A DNA stretch of 64,000 nt from Desulfovibrio sp. TomC (lineage in GTDB: Bacteria > Desulfobacterota > Desulfovibrionia > Desulfovibrionales > Desulfovibrionaceae). Position numbers and translations under genes: made by a program. A model generated the notes under the pieces. That model saw only the letters and a program-made list of their open reading frames with translations, did not search any database and was not told the DNA's origin. The DNA lies in the NCBI RefSeq assembly GCF_000801335.2, contig NZ_JSEH01000025.1:1-64000 (forward strand), read 5' to 3'. Positions 1 through 8,982 of the stretch are shown here, piece by piece; within the stretch, counting starts at the first letter, position 1; every line of letters starts with the position of its first letter.

Positions 1-149
1 CGTCGCGGCTGTATCCAATGGTGTGGGAAGATAATCGGAAGGTTCTGGGTAAGTCTATTGCCCGGCAACGACAGAAGCAGCTGGCGGACGTCCCTTTGGG
101 GCACACGATATTTGTCGACTTCGCCGGAAGCTGTGGCCTCACGGCTTGA
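1..149 (+). CDS. C-terminal end of an unidentified protein (partial)
   Basis: An open frame enters from the left edge (codons begin at position 3) and ends at a TGA at 147-149, giving about 48 residues rich in Arg, Lys and Gln. I do not recognise the family. It lies on the same strand and 57 bases before the acyltransferase, so it may be the previous gene of the same surface-polysaccharide operon. It could also be a chance open frame, because only 147 bases are visible. Confidence 0.4.
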   Translation, partial: SRLYPMVWEDNRKVLGKSIARQRQKQLADVPLGHTIFVDFAGSCGLTA

Positions 150-206
150 CACATACCCTAACATGAGAAGAATCGGCCTATGTAGTGCCGTCAGGTGATC
201 TTGTCT

Positions 207-1214
207 ATGATGTATTCCATTCAGATTTTGCGAATTATCGGTATGTTAATGGTTGTCTATATTCACATTGGTGTCTATATGACGCTTGTTAATAATGTTG
301 GAAACTCAATTTTCCATGCCATTCCAGAAATATTTATGTGTAAAGCATTTATATTTTTTAGCATATCTGGCTTCATAATGAGTTTCCTTATTGATATTGG
401 CTATAAGAATTTTCTTGTCAGGCGAATGCTCCGGGTTTATCCGACGTTTCTTATCGCTTGTACCATAGCCATTGCATTACGCTATATTCTTTTTGACCAA
501 CTGCCTGGGCATGATATGTTTTTAGCTGTGACTTTGCTGCCGGTCGGATTTGTGGATTATCCACTCAAAATAGAATGGACGCTCATTTATGAAATCGGAT
601 ATTACATTATTATAACACCTTTTTCGTTTTCGAAGCTGCGTCGCTATTTTGTCCCTTTTTTATTGGTGTGGGCTGCAGTTATTTTTATTGCTTATTATGC
701 TTCAGGCATCACTACATTTTATGTCTTGCCGCCCTGGAAACGTTTGTTTGTTTCTTTTGTCAATATCTACTTCATTACTGGAGCGCTATCGTATTATGTC
801 GCTAAACATCTCCGCTTTGATTGGTGGCCGATCTACGTTGCTGCAATTATCGCCAGCGCTGCCACAACCGTGATCACTTCGGAGATCTGGAAGCTTGAAC
901 CGTACAACATGAAGCAACTCCTCACCTGGAGCCTGTGCAGCGCCGTCACCATCGTGTCCCTGGTCAAGCTCGAAAATCATTTCAAGACACCCTGGATCAA
1001 AGCCATAGGGCAATGGGGCGATTACGCCTATGCCGTCTATCTCACCCACGCACTTATTGTCGGGGTCTTCTTCTCCTGGCTCGTCTACCACTTTGGCTGG
1101 ACCTTGGATAATCGCCACGCCCTGATCGCTTTGGGCCTCATCCTCCTTGTGGGCTACGGGCTGGGGCGTCTTGATGCCTCCATCCACAATTATTTGAAGC
1201 GGAAGTTTTCCTGA
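207..1214 (+). CDS. Membrane O-acyltransferase, acyltransferase-3 family
   Basis: This is an integral membrane protein of about 335 residues with roughly ten hydrophobic segments. The N-terminus carries the family hallmark Arg (residue 9) followed by His (residue 20) in the first membrane segment. Members move acetyl or other acyl groups from the cytoplasm onto extracytoplasmic sugars such as O-antigen or exopolysaccharide. An in-frame GTG lies at 195, but an AGGTGA ribosome site at 193-198 sits 8 bases before the ATG at 207, so 207 is preferred. The next gene is a secreted esterase-type SGNH protein, which fits a pair for polysaccharide acylation. The first 600 bases are clearly AT-rich and the last 400 are GC-rich like the rest of the window, suggesting a mosaic or transferred gene. 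The sugar substrate cannot be told. Confidence 0.85.
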   Translation: MMYSIQILRIIGMLMVVYIHIGVYMTLVNNVGNSIFHAIPEIFMCKAFIFFSISGFIMSFLIDIGYKNFLVRRMLRVYPTFLIACTIAIALRYILFDQLPGHDMFLAVTLLPVGFVDYPLKIEWTLIYEIGYYIIITPFSFSKLRRYFVPFLLVWAAVIFIAYYASGITTFYVLPPWKRLFVSFVNIYFITGALSYYVAKHLRFDWWPIYVAAIIASAATTVITSEIWKLEPYNMKQLLTWSLCSAVTIVSLVKLENHFKTPWIKAIGQWGDYAYAVYLTHALIVGVFFSWLVYHFGWTLDNRHALIALGLILLVGYGLGRLDASIHNYLKRKFS

Positions 1215-1266
1215 TGGTTGCGGCGTGGGACTTCGGGCTTGGTTGTGTCTCCAAGCGGATTGGCGC

Positions 1267-2220
1267 ATGACTAGGCTGACCCGCGGCCGTCTGCGGCGCG
1301 TAGCGGATGCTGTTCTGTTGCTGGCGACCCTTGGGGCGTTGACTTTGGCAGGCATCGAAGTAGCGGCGGATTTGCGTATTGAGCAGGCCCAGGAAGCAGT
1401 CAGCCGCCGCATACCGCATTTTTCCGATGCGGACGAAATCATGGGGTACGGCGACACGCAGGGCCGGGAAATGGCGTCGTGCCGGGAATTCGTGGGGAAA
1501 AAGCCCCTCGTGCTTCTGGTCCTTGGCCAATCGAACGTGGCCAATGGGGCGCTTGGCGAGTATGTCCCGCTGAGCCGGGTGGGCAATTTTTTTGATGGTC
1601 GATGCTTTGTCGCAAAAAATCCGTTGCTGGGTACATCGGGCGAGCGGGCCAGTGTCGTGCTGGATTTTGTCGATGCAGCCGTGGAGCAGGGACTCTTCGA
1701 CAGTGCCCTCGTCGTCAATCTGGCGAAACAAGGGTCTTCGGTCTACAACTGGTCCCGCCACGGCGATTTGCGCCCCCTGCTTGTGCACACCCTTGATCAG
1801 CTCAAGGAACAGGGCCTTGAGGTCAATCTGGTGCTCTACCATCAGGGCGAAGCGGACTGTCTCGTCGCCATGCAGGGGTGGCGCTATGCGCTGGGTTTGC
1901 ACAATCTCTTTGACGATCTGCGCCGTATGGGGATCGCCGCGCCCATTCTCATTTCCCAGGTCAGCCGGCACAAGACACTCGACTGTCCGGATGCGGACCC
2001 GGCTGCCTGTTCCAAAATCTGCCCCGAAATACGCCAAGCCCAGGCCGATAGTGTGAACCCCGCCCAGGGGATTTTTGCCGGGCCGGATACGGACACGGCC
2101 GTGCCCGAACGCTTTGACGGGTACCACATGACCGATGCCGGGCGGCAGCGATTTGCCGCCTTGCTCCTGGAGACGGTACGCGGCCTGCCCAGGCCGGGTG
2201 GGGGCGCAAGCGGTCGGTAA
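1267..2220 (+). CDS. Membrane-anchored SGNH/GDSL carbohydrate esterase
   Basis: The protein has about 317 residues. A basic N-terminus and a hydrophobic segment at residues 12-32 look like a signal anchor, which places the enzyme in the periplasm. The sequence LGQSN at residues 86-90 holds the likely nucleophile Ser89, as in sialate O-acetylesterase-like enzymes. HQGEAD mid-protein and DGYHMTDAG near the end supply the remaining SGNH blocks and the Asp-His pair. Such enzymes add or remove O-acetyl groups on polysaccharides. An in-frame GTG at 1225 is also possible, but the ATG at 1267 gives the more usual signal anchor. The gene starts about 50 bases after the acyltransferase stop and ends against convergent murJ with no gap, so the two probably form one operon. 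Confidence 0.8.
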   Translation: MTRLTRGRLRRVADAVLLLATLGALTLAGIEVAADLRIEQAQEAVSRRIPHFSDADEIMGYGDTQGREMASCREFVGKKPLVLLVLGQSNVANGALGEYVPLSRVGNFFDGRCFVAKNPLLGTSGERASVVLDFVDAAVEQGLFDSALVVNLAKQGSSVYNWSRHGDLRPLLVHTLDQLKEQGLEVNLVLYHQGEADCLVAMQGWRYALGLHNLFDDLRRMGIAAPILISQVSRHKTLDCPDADPAACSKICPEIRQAQADSVNPAQGIFAGPDTDTAVPERFDGYHMTDAGRQRFAALLLETVRGLPRPGGGASGR

Positions 2221-2221
2221 G

Positions 2222-3757
2222 CTAGATGTTGCGGCGCAGCCGCCGCAGCGCGAAGTCGGTGAGCATCCTGGCTTCTTCCACCTGAAAGAGCGAGGCGACG
2301 CCCATATAGGCCACAGCCCAGCCGCAAATGAGGATCAGGGACAGGTAGGGCCGGCTGGCCGTGGCATAGGCCCCAAAGCCTACGCCAATACTTAAGAGCG
2401 TGCCTACAAGCGTGGTGCGCCCGGGGCGAAACCACGTGCCCCCGAGCTTTCGCCGCAAGATGATCCCCAAGATCGCCACATTGACCCAGGACGACACTGA
2501 CGTGGCCAGGGCCAGTCCCACATGCCCGGTGCTGCCCATGAGCGCCAGACCGGTGACGACATAGACCACCAGGCACACGACGGCAGTGATGGCCGGGGTG
2601 CGGGTGTCGGTCAGGGAGAAGTAGGCGGAATAGAGGGGCCGCACGCAGGCAAAGGCCGGCAGCCCCACGCCGTAGGCCACCAGGGCCCCGGCCGTGGCGG
2701 CAATGGCGTGTTCGCCAAAGGCCCCGCGACCAAACAGCACCCGCACCATGGGATCAGCCAGGGCAATGAGCCCGGCCGCTGCCGGCAGACATATGAAAAG
2801 CGTCAGGCGCAGGGAGGCGTTTAAGGTGGCGGTGAATTCCTCCATCTTTCCGGACGAGGCCAGCTTGGACAGACCCGGCAGGGCCACCGTGCCCACGGCC
2901 ACGCCAAACACGCCGAGCGGAAACTGCACCAACCGGTCGGCGTAATAGAGATAGGAGATGCTGCCGGTCGGCAGGTAGGAGGCCAGCAGCGTTCCTATGA
3001 CGATGTTGAGCTGGTAGACCGCTGCGCCAAAGGCTGTCGGCAGCATGAGAAGGCCCATGCGGGCCACGCCTTTGTCGCGAAACGACCAGGGGCCGCGCCA
3101 GGAAAAGCCGAATTTCTTCATCTGGGGCTGCTGCATGAACACCTGACCCAGGCCGCCGATAACCACCGACCAGGCCAGGGTGTGGGCGACGTCGAGGTGA
3201 AACAGCCAAGCCACGCCGGCCCCTACGATGATGATGGTGTTGAGTTCGGACGTGGCCAGAGCCGGCGCCAGGAAGTGGCCGTAGGAGTTGAGCACGCCCA
3301 TGCACAGGGCCACGGCCGAGATTTCGATGATATAGGGGAAGACGATGCGCGTGAGGTCCACGGTCAGTTCAAACAGGGCCGGATTGTCGGCAAAGCCCGG
3401 GGTGATGAGCCTGGTCAGCGGCCGGGCGAAGATGATGGCCAGGGTGGTCAGGACACCGAGGATGAGGAGCAGCCAGACCATGGCCGAGCGCGGCATGGCA
3501 AAGGCTTTTTCATCGCCGACTTCTTCCCGGAGCCGGGAAAAGACCGGCACGAAAGCCATGGTCATGGAACCTTCGGCAAAAAGCCGGCGCATCATGTTGG
3601 GCAGGCGGTAGGCCACGTAAAAGGCGTCGGCGGAGATGCCGGCTCCCAGGACATAGGCCAGGATCATATCCCGGAAAAAACCCAGGATTCGGGACAACAA
3701 GGTCGCGCCCCCGACAATGGAGGCGTCCTTGGCGATCTGTCTGACGTGGTGCGACAT
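2222..3757 (-). CDS. murJ: Lipid II flippase MurJ (MviN)
   Basis: The 511-residue multi-spanning protein starts with the typical MurJ N-terminus containing GGATLLSRILGFFRD and has about 14 hydrophobic segments, the usual length and topology. MurJ moves lipid II across the inner membrane for peptidoglycan synthesis. It is the last gene of a minus-strand train and follows mutM by 76 bases. A long hairpin lies in that gap. The final codons abut the convergent esterase gene, leaving no room for a separate terminator. Confidence 0.96.
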   Translation of the reverse strand: MSHHVRQIAKDASIVGGATLLSRILGFFRDMILAYVLGAGISADAFYVAYRLPNMMRRLFAEGSMTMAFVPVFSRLREEVGDEKAFAMPRSAMVWLLLILGVLTTLAIIFARPLTRLITPGFADNPALFELTVDLTRIVFPYIIEISAVALCMGVLNSYGHFLAPALATSELNTIIIVGAGVAWLFHLDVAHTLAWSVVIGGLGQVFMQQPQMKKFGFSWRGPWSFRDKGVARMGLLMLPTAFGAAVYQLNIVIGTLLASYLPTGSISYLYYADRLVQFPLGVFGVAVGTVALPGLSKLASSGKMEEFTATLNASLRLTLFICLPAAAGLIALADPMVRVLFGRGAFGEHAIAATAGALVAYGVGLPAFACVRPLYSAYFSLTDTRTPAITAVVCLVVYVVTGLALMGSTGHVGLALATSVSSWVNVAILGIILRRKLGGTWFRPGRTTLVGTLLSIGVGFGAYATASRPYLSLILICGWAVAYMGVASLFQVEEARMLTDFALRRLRRNI

Positions 3758-3768
3758 GGTTTATCTCT

Positions 3769-3808
3769 GTGGGGATGCATTCTTTATGGTATAAAGACGC
3801 ATCCCCAC
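3769..3808 (-). promoter_or_regulatory. Two-part hairpin in the mutM-murJ gap
   Basis: A 10-bp GC-rich stem (3769-3778 with 3799-3808) encloses an AT-rich 7-bp stem (3781-3787 with 3791-3797) around a 3-base loop. It lies between the mutM stop and the murJ start, with its minus-strand 3' edge about 11 bases before the murJ ATG. There is no T-run on the minus strand, so it is not a classic terminator. It could be a processing site or could control murJ translation. The function is inferred. Confidence 0.5.
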
Positions 3809-3833
3809 ATTTCTCCTTGGATTCGGTAAATGT

Positions 3834-4679
3834 TCACTTCTGGCACTGCGGACAAAATGTCGACGTCCGTCCGGCCACTTTGATCGAAATAAGGGCCTTA
3901 CCGCAGGTCGGGCAGGGCTCCCCGGCCTTGCCGTAGACGGTAAACTGGTGTTGGAAGCCGCCCTCCACGCCGTCGGGTGTGCGGTAATCCCGAATGGTGC
4001 TGCCGCCGGCGGCAATGGCCCGGGTGATGACGGCCTGGATGGCGGCAAGCAGTTTCCGGCGTCTGGCCGGGGTCAGGTCCTTGGCCGGCGTGTCGGGCCG
4101 GATGCGGGCGGCAAAAAAGGATTCGTCGGCGTAGATGTTGCCGACGCCGGCTATGACGGTCTGATCGAGAATGGCCGCCTTGATGCGGGTGGTCTTGCGG
4201 CAAAGGGCCGCCTCAAAGGCCTCGGGCGTCATATCCCAGGGCTCGGGGCCAAGAGAGGCGTAGAATTTCCAGGCGGCCAGCGCATCCGGGGTCGCCAGCC
4301 GGGCCGTGCCGAACCGGCGCATGTCGGAAAAAACCAGGGCATTGCCGTCGCCCAGGTGGACGAGCAACCGGGCATGGGCCGGGGGCGCGTCGGCCGACGG
4401 GGCGATGTGGAAGCGGCCGGTCATTTTGAGATGGAGCGCCAGCACAATCGGGCTATCCCCTGCAATATGGGGCCTGGGGCCAAGGGCAATGAGCAGCAGC
4501 TTGGCCCGGCGGCCGACCGATTCGATCATGCGTCCCACTGCGGCGGCGGCAAAAGCGGCCCGGGTGGCCGGTCCGGCCAGAACCTTGGCGTCGGGCACGT
4601 CGATCCCGGTCACCACGCGGCCGGTCAGGCCCGGAGCCAGGGCGCGGGCAATGGTTTCCACCTCGGGAAGTTCTGGCAT
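3834..4679 (-). CDS. mutM: Formamidopyrimidine-DNA glycosylase MutM/Fpg
   Basis: The 281-residue protein begins MPELPEVET, giving the catalytic N-terminal proline and Glu3 of Fpg. It ends with a zinc finger made of CPTCGK and, about 20 residues later, CPQCQK. It removes 8-oxoguanine and other oxidised bases and nicks the abasic site. Length and both ends match the family. The start lies 5 bases after the stop of the ChaN-like gene, so translation is probably coupled. Confidence 0.97.
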   Translation of the reverse strand: MPELPEVETIARALAPGLTGRVVTGIDVPDAKVLAGPATRAAFAAAAVGRMIESVGRRAKLLLIALGPRPHIAGDSPIVLALHLKMTGRFHIAPSADAPPAHARLLVHLGDGNALVFSDMRRFGTARLATPDALAAWKFYASLGPEPWDMTPEAFEAALCRKTTRIKAAILDQTVIAGVGNIYADESFFAARIRPDTPAKDLTPARRRKLLAAIQAVITRAIAAGGSTIRDYRTPDGVEGGFQHQFTVYGKAGEPCPTCGKALISIKVAGRTSTFCPQCQK

Positions 4680-4684
4680 GGCGG

Positions 4685-5944
4685 TTATTTTCCGGCCGGC
4701 GGCGCGGCGAGCGGGATGGTGATGGTGAGCGTTTCGCCGGCCCGGGAGACGGTCAGCGTGAGGGGATCACCGGCCTTGGCGGCTTCCATGGCGGCCTGAT
4801 GCAGCACGGCCAGATCGGTGGCCGGATGTTTCCCGGCCGCAGTGACGGCGTCGCCGGCCAGCAGCCCGGCGGTCTCGGCGGCAGAGCCCGGGGCCACGGT
4901 TGTTACGAGCAGCGGCGGGACAGGCTGGCCCGGGGCGGGCTGGTCATGGGAAAGCGTCATGCCGAGCCGGCTTTTCTGGATGGCCGGACAGGCGGCAAAA
5001 AACGTGGCTTCATCCGGGTCCGGGGCCTCGCCGCCGCGCCAGGGAACAACGGTGACGGTCCTGGCCGACGGATCGTAGACCGCCAGCCGCCGGGCAATGC
5101 CCCAGCCGTTCGCCACATGGCCGGCGCCGGCGATGACCACCACCGGGCGGGCGGTCAGGCTGCGGGCCAGGACGGCCCGGGCCGCCATCTGGGTGTCCCA
5201 CAGGGATTGGACCGCGAGGAAGCTGTCAAAAGGGTCGCGGCCGGGCACAGCCGCTTTGGCGGGGTCGGGGGGCGGTTTGCCCATGGGGCCGTGCTGGGCA
5301 AAAAACACGCGCAATTCCTCGACCTGGGCCGGGTGGGGCGGCAGGATGGCCCCGGGGAGCATGGCCCGCTTTGCCGGGGGCAGGGCGTCAAGGCCCAGAC
5401 GGCCGACCTCTTTGGCCAGTCCGGCGGGAGCGTTCAAGGCGAAAAGGGGCAGCTGATATTCCCGGGCTGCTTCGAAAATGGGGGCATAGAGGGCAAAATC
5501 AAAGCCCCAGGTGGTTTTCCAGTCCAGGGCCTGCGGCAGGTCGGCCAGGGACAGGGAACCGGCGTTGAAGGCATCCAGGACGGGCTGCCGGTCGGCCGGG
5601 ACCATTTCCAGCCCTATGGCCGGGAAAACGCCGGCAGCGGCCAGCCGGCGGATGACGGCGGCCTGAGCCAGGTGGTCGCAGGGATTGGGGTGCTCTTCGC
5701 CAAGGAGCATGTAGTCGGCTCCGGCGATATCCCGGGCAAAAACGGCCGGGGGCAGCGGCGCGGCTCCTGCGTCGACAAGGGTTTCCGGGGCGAACTGCGG
5801 CGGTGTGGTGTGCTTGGCCACACACCCGGCGCCGAGAGCGGCCAAGGGCAAGAGGGCGGCCACAAAAACGGCCCGCAGGGCGCGGGGGATTCCCGCGCCC
5901 CGGAGGGCCGAAGAGGCAGCGATTGCACGGGCCGGCGCGTTCAT
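4685..5944 (-). CDS. ChaN-family lipoprotein with C-terminal PDZ domain
   Basis: The protein has 419 residues. A long N-terminal hydrophobic stretch ends in the lipobox LGAGC near residue 41, so it should be a lipoprotein. Residues of about 55-310 match the ChaN/DUF399 fold, with GEEH near the start and paired glycine and histidine motifs such as AGAGHVANG later. ChaN of Campylobacter binds haem. Residues of about 330-415 read as a PDZ domain (VAPGSAAETAGLLAGDAV). It lies in the minus-strand train 25 bases after the ligase gene and 5 bases before mutM. The exact role is unknown. Confidence 0.82.
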   Translation of the reverse strand: MNAPARAIAASSALRGAGIPRALRAVFVAALLPLAALGAGCVAKHTTPPQFAPETLVDAGAAPLPPAVFARDIAGADYMLLGEEHPNPCDHLAQAAVIRRLAAAGVFPAIGLEMVPADRQPVLDAFNAGSLSLADLPQALDWKTTWGFDFALYAPIFEAAREYQLPLFALNAPAGLAKEVGRLGLDALPPAKRAMLPGAILPPHPAQVEELRVFFAQHGPMGKPPPDPAKAAVPGRDPFDSFLAVQSLWDTQMAARAVLARSLTARPVVVIAGAGHVANGWGIARRLAVYDPSARTVTVVPWRGGEAPDPDEATFFAACPAIQKSRLGMTLSHDQPAPGQPVPPLLVTTVAPGSAAETAGLLAGDAVTAAGKHPATDLAVLHQAAMEAAKAGDPLTLTVSRAGETLTITIPLAAPPAGK

Positions 5945-5969
5945 GCCGTTTGACGTCCGGCGCGCTGGC

Positions 5970-7235
5970 CTAATCCCACTTGCGTTTGTCTTCGATGGGC
6001 TTGATCTGCGGCGGCAGGGTGCCGGGGGCCACCACGGTCAGTCCTGGACGCAGCTTGATCTTCTCCCGGAACTTGTGGAGCAGATCTTCTTCACGTTTGA
6101 AGTTGGAGGCCTCGATGATGAGGTTCATCTCGTCGATGCCGCCGGGGTTGGTGACTTCGATCTGCCAGCGCTTGATTTCCTCGAAGCGGGTGATGACCTG
6201 CTCGACCTGGTGCGGGTAGACGAACATCCCCTTGATGCGGGCGGTGGTGTCCACGCGTCCGACAATGGAGCCCAGGCGCGGCGAAGTCCGGCCGCAGGGG
6301 CAGGGGGCGCGCTCGATGTAAGAGAGGTCGCCCGTGGCCAGACGGATCAGCGGGTAGGTCTTGTTAAAGGCCGTGACCACGATTTCGCCGACCTCGCCGT
6401 CCTTGAGCGGAATGCCCGTGTCCGGATGGCAGATTTCGACAAAAGCCCGGTTGGCGATGTGCAGACCCGTCTTGTGGAAGCACTCGTAGCCGATGCAGCC
6501 GACATCCGCCGTGCCGTAGCCCTGGCGCATAATGATGTCGAACTTCTTCTCCAGATTGGCCCGCAGCTTTTCGGAGAATTTTTCACCGGTGACGAAGGCC
6601 ACCTCCAGATACAGGTCTTTGCGCAGATTGAGCCCCATCTCCTCGCCCTTCTGGGCCAGGTGCATGAGGTAGCTCGGGGTGCCGACATAGCCGGTGGCCC
6701 GCAGCTTCTGCATGATTTCGAGCTGGGTGGCCGAGTTGCCGGGACCGGCAGGGACCACGGCGCAGCCCAGGTTTTTAAGCGGCTCCTCGAACATGAGGCC
6801 GGCCGGCGTGAGATGATAGTTGAAAGTCACCTGTACGAGGTCGCCGGAGCGGAAGCCGCTGGCGTAAAAGCCTTCGGTCCAGCCCCAGTAATCGTCCTCG
6901 CGGTCCTCGGGGTCGAAGATCGGTCCGGGGGACAGAAAAATCCGCCGCAACTCGCCCATGTCCTTGGTGAGCAGCCCTCCCAGGCGTGGACCCATGGACT
7001 GCAGAAAGATGAGTTCTTTCTTCTTCAGAATGGGTATGTGCTTGAGGTCCGAGAGGGTCTTGAACTTCGAGGCCTGGAACTGGGCGCGGTCAAAGCGCTT
7101 TTTGACGTCTTCGGAATACCGGTACGCATACGAGAGCAGATCCTTGATCTGGATCTGGTAGTATTGCCGGCGTTCAGATTCGTCGAGCACTTCCCGGCGG
7201 GAAAAAATGCCCTCGGTGCGGTCCTTACGGGTCAT
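5970..7235 (-). CDS. Phenylacetate-CoA ligase-like adenylate-forming enzyme
   Basis: The protein has about 421 residues. It shows the fold seen in PaaK: a glycine-rich adenylate-binding region, YGTADVGC in the middle, the aspartate motif RLATGDLSYI, and a C-terminal lid with GRVD. These enzymes activate aryl or acyl acids with ATP and load them on CoA. The AAGGAG ribosome site lies 7 bases before the ATG at 7235, so I prefer this start to the upstream in-frame codon at 7310. No phenylacetate pathway genes surround it, so the acid substrate is unknown. Archaeal and sulfate-reducer genomes often carry several such paralogs. Confidence 0.85.
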   Translation of the reverse strand: MTRKDRTEGIFSRREVLDESERRQYYQIQIKDLLSYAYRYSEDVKKRFDRAQFQASKFKTLSDLKHIPILKKKELIFLQSMGPRLGGLLTKDMGELRRIFLSPGPIFDPEDREDDYWGWTEGFYASGFRSGDLVQVTFNYHLTPAGLMFEEPLKNLGCAVVPAGPGNSATQLEIMQKLRATGYVGTPSYLMHLAQKGEEMGLNLRKDLYLEVAFVTGEKFSEKLRANLEKKFDIIMRQGYGTADVGCIGYECFHKTGLHIANRAFVEICHPDTGIPLKDGEVGEIVVTAFNKTYPLIRLATGDLSYIERAPCPCGRTSPRLGSIVGRVDTTARIKGMFVYPHQVEQVITRFEEIKRWQIEVTNPGGIDEMNLIIEASNFKREEDLLHKFREKIKLRPGLTVVAPGTLPPQIKPIEDKRKWD

Positions 7236-7306
7236 GACGGGTCTCCTTGGAGCGAAATCCCGTGGTGGGAAAAAGAGAGGCCTTATAGCGCGCCCAGATG
7301 CAAAGA

Positions 7307-8950
7307 TCAAGCAATCCGAGGCGCTCTTCCCGATAAAGTTCGCTGGACCACGGCCAGCAACTCATACCGGGTGACGGGTTTGGCAATGTAATCGGTCATC
7401 CCGGCGTCCAGGCCGAGCCGGCGGTCTTCCGGCGTGGAAGAAGCGGAAAGCCCCACGATGGGGATGTCCCGGGGCAGACCCGGAACGAAACCGTTGCGGA
7501 TGCGGCGGGTGGATTCCAGGCCGCACAGACCGGGCATCTGGATGTCCATGAGCACTAAATCCACGGGCCGGGCGCCCAGGATTTCGAACAATTGTTCGCA
7601 GGATGTGGCGATGATCGGCGCGTATCCCCGATCTTCAAGAATGCGGCGGACCAGCAGCTGGGCCACGGGGTCGTCCTCGGCGTACACAATGACCGCTCCC
7701 TGGCACAGGGAGGCGCTCCACTCGCCCGCGGCCTGGGTCCCGTCATGCAGAAAGACCGGATCCTGGGGCGAGGGGCGGCGCAGCCTGGCGGTGAAAAAGA
7801 ACTCGCTGCCAAGGCCCAGCGTACTTTCAAGGCGCAGGCTGCCGCCCATTTTCTCCACGATCTCCTTGGAGATGGCCAGCCCCAGGCCTGCCTGGGCGTA
7901 GCGTTTGCTCAGAAATGGTTCGCCGATGGTGAAATGCTCGAAAATGCCGGCCTGCCTGTCCGGGGAGACGCCGATGCCTGTGTCGCGCACGGCGAAACGG
8001 ACGGGTACGACGTCGGCCGGGCCGGCGTCTGCCGGTTCAATCGACACCCGGACGGCGATAGAGCCGCGCTCGGTATATTTGAGCGCATTGTGGATCAGGT
8101 TGAGCAGCACCTGACGCAGGCGCTGGGCGTCGCCGACCAGAAACTGCGGCGTATCGTCGGCGACGACGGCCTGAAAATCCAGACCGCGGGCGGCGGCGTC
8201 CTCGCCGCACATGGTAAAAAGCGCCCCCAGGGTGGCGCGCAGGTCGAAGACTTCCTCGGCCAGGGTCAGGCGGCCGGCGGTGATGGTGGTCATGTCGAGC
8301 AGGGCGTTTATGACGCCGAGCAGCTGGTTGGAGGCGTTCATGGCCAGTTCCAGGAACTGGCGGCGGCGCTGGTCTTCCTCACTTTGCAGCAGAAGGCTCA
8401 GCATCCCCATGATGCCGTTTAAAGGTGTTCGCAGTTCATGGCTCATGTTGGCCAGAAACAGTTCCTTGGCCGCGCCGGCCTTGGCGGCTGAACCGGCAAA
8501 AGCGGCAAATTCCTGATAAAACGCCTGCAAGGTGGTCTGGCGCTCCGCCGACAGACAGGGAACGAGGTGCAGGGCGGCGTCGGCGGCGGCGCTGCGTCCG
8601 AACAGATCCTGCCGGTCGGCCGGATTGGTGAAGTAGGGGCCAAGGGTCAGGACACCGGAGGCGCCGTCACGAAGCGGCAGAGCAAACCGGCGCAAGGTCA
8701 TGCCCAACGGACACAGGACATGGGGGGGGCTGCCGTCTGATGGAATCTCCGCGTCCTGAAGCAATGGACAGGGGCCGCGATCGGCAAACTCCCGGTGCAG
8801 GATGCTATGCGCCTCGGTCCCGGGGTCCGGCCACACCGAAGTCTGGCCGGCGGATCGCACGGTGACCGGAATCCCGAGCAGGCTGGTCAGGGGGTCAAGC
8901 AGCCGTTTCAGGGAAAGGGGGGTGTCGGCGCACAGTACATCTTTTGCCAT
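7307..8950 (-). CDS. Hybrid sensor histidine kinase with receiver domain
   Basis: The protein has about 547 residues. Residues 1-155 form a cysteine-containing sensor region resembling PocR-type ligand domains (LCPLGM, then GVLTLGPYF). Next come a HisKA domain with the H-box NMSHELRTPLNG, an ATPase domain with N-box NLIHNALKY and G-box DTGIGV, and a C-terminal receiver with the phosphoacceptor Asp in LMDIQMPG. No membrane segment is apparent, so it should sense a cytoplasmic signal. The ATG at 8950 follows an AAGGG site; an in-frame TTG at 8986 is less likely. No output regulator is adjacent, so the partner is not known. Confidence 0.9.
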   Translation of the reverse strand: MAKDVLCADTPLSLKRLLDPLTSLLGIPVTVRSAGQTSVWPDPGTEAHSILHREFADRGPCPLLQDAEIPSDGSPPHVLCPLGMTLRRFALPLRDGASGVLTLGPYFTNPADRQDLFGRSAAADAALHLVPCLSAERQTTLQAFYQEFAAFAGSAAKAGAAKELFLANMSHELRTPLNGIMGMLSLLLQSEEDQRRRQFLELAMNASNQLLGVINALLDMTTITAGRLTLAEEVFDLRATLGALFTMCGEDAAARGLDFQAVVADDTPQFLVGDAQRLRQVLLNLIHNALKYTERGSIAVRVSIEPADAGPADVVPVRFAVRDTGIGVSPDRQAGIFEHFTIGEPFLSKRYAQAGLGLAISKEIVEKMGGSLRLESTLGLGSEFFFTARLRRPSPQDPVFLHDGTQAAGEWSASLCQGAVIVYAEDDPVAQLLVRRILEDRGYAPIIATSCEQLFEILGARPVDLVLMDIQMPGLCGLESTRRIRNGFVPGLPRDIPIVGLSASSTPEDRRLGLDAGMTDYIAKPVTRYELLAVVQRTLSGRAPRIA

Positions 8951-8982
8951 GCTAATACCCTTAGCCGCATCCCCCCTGGAGG

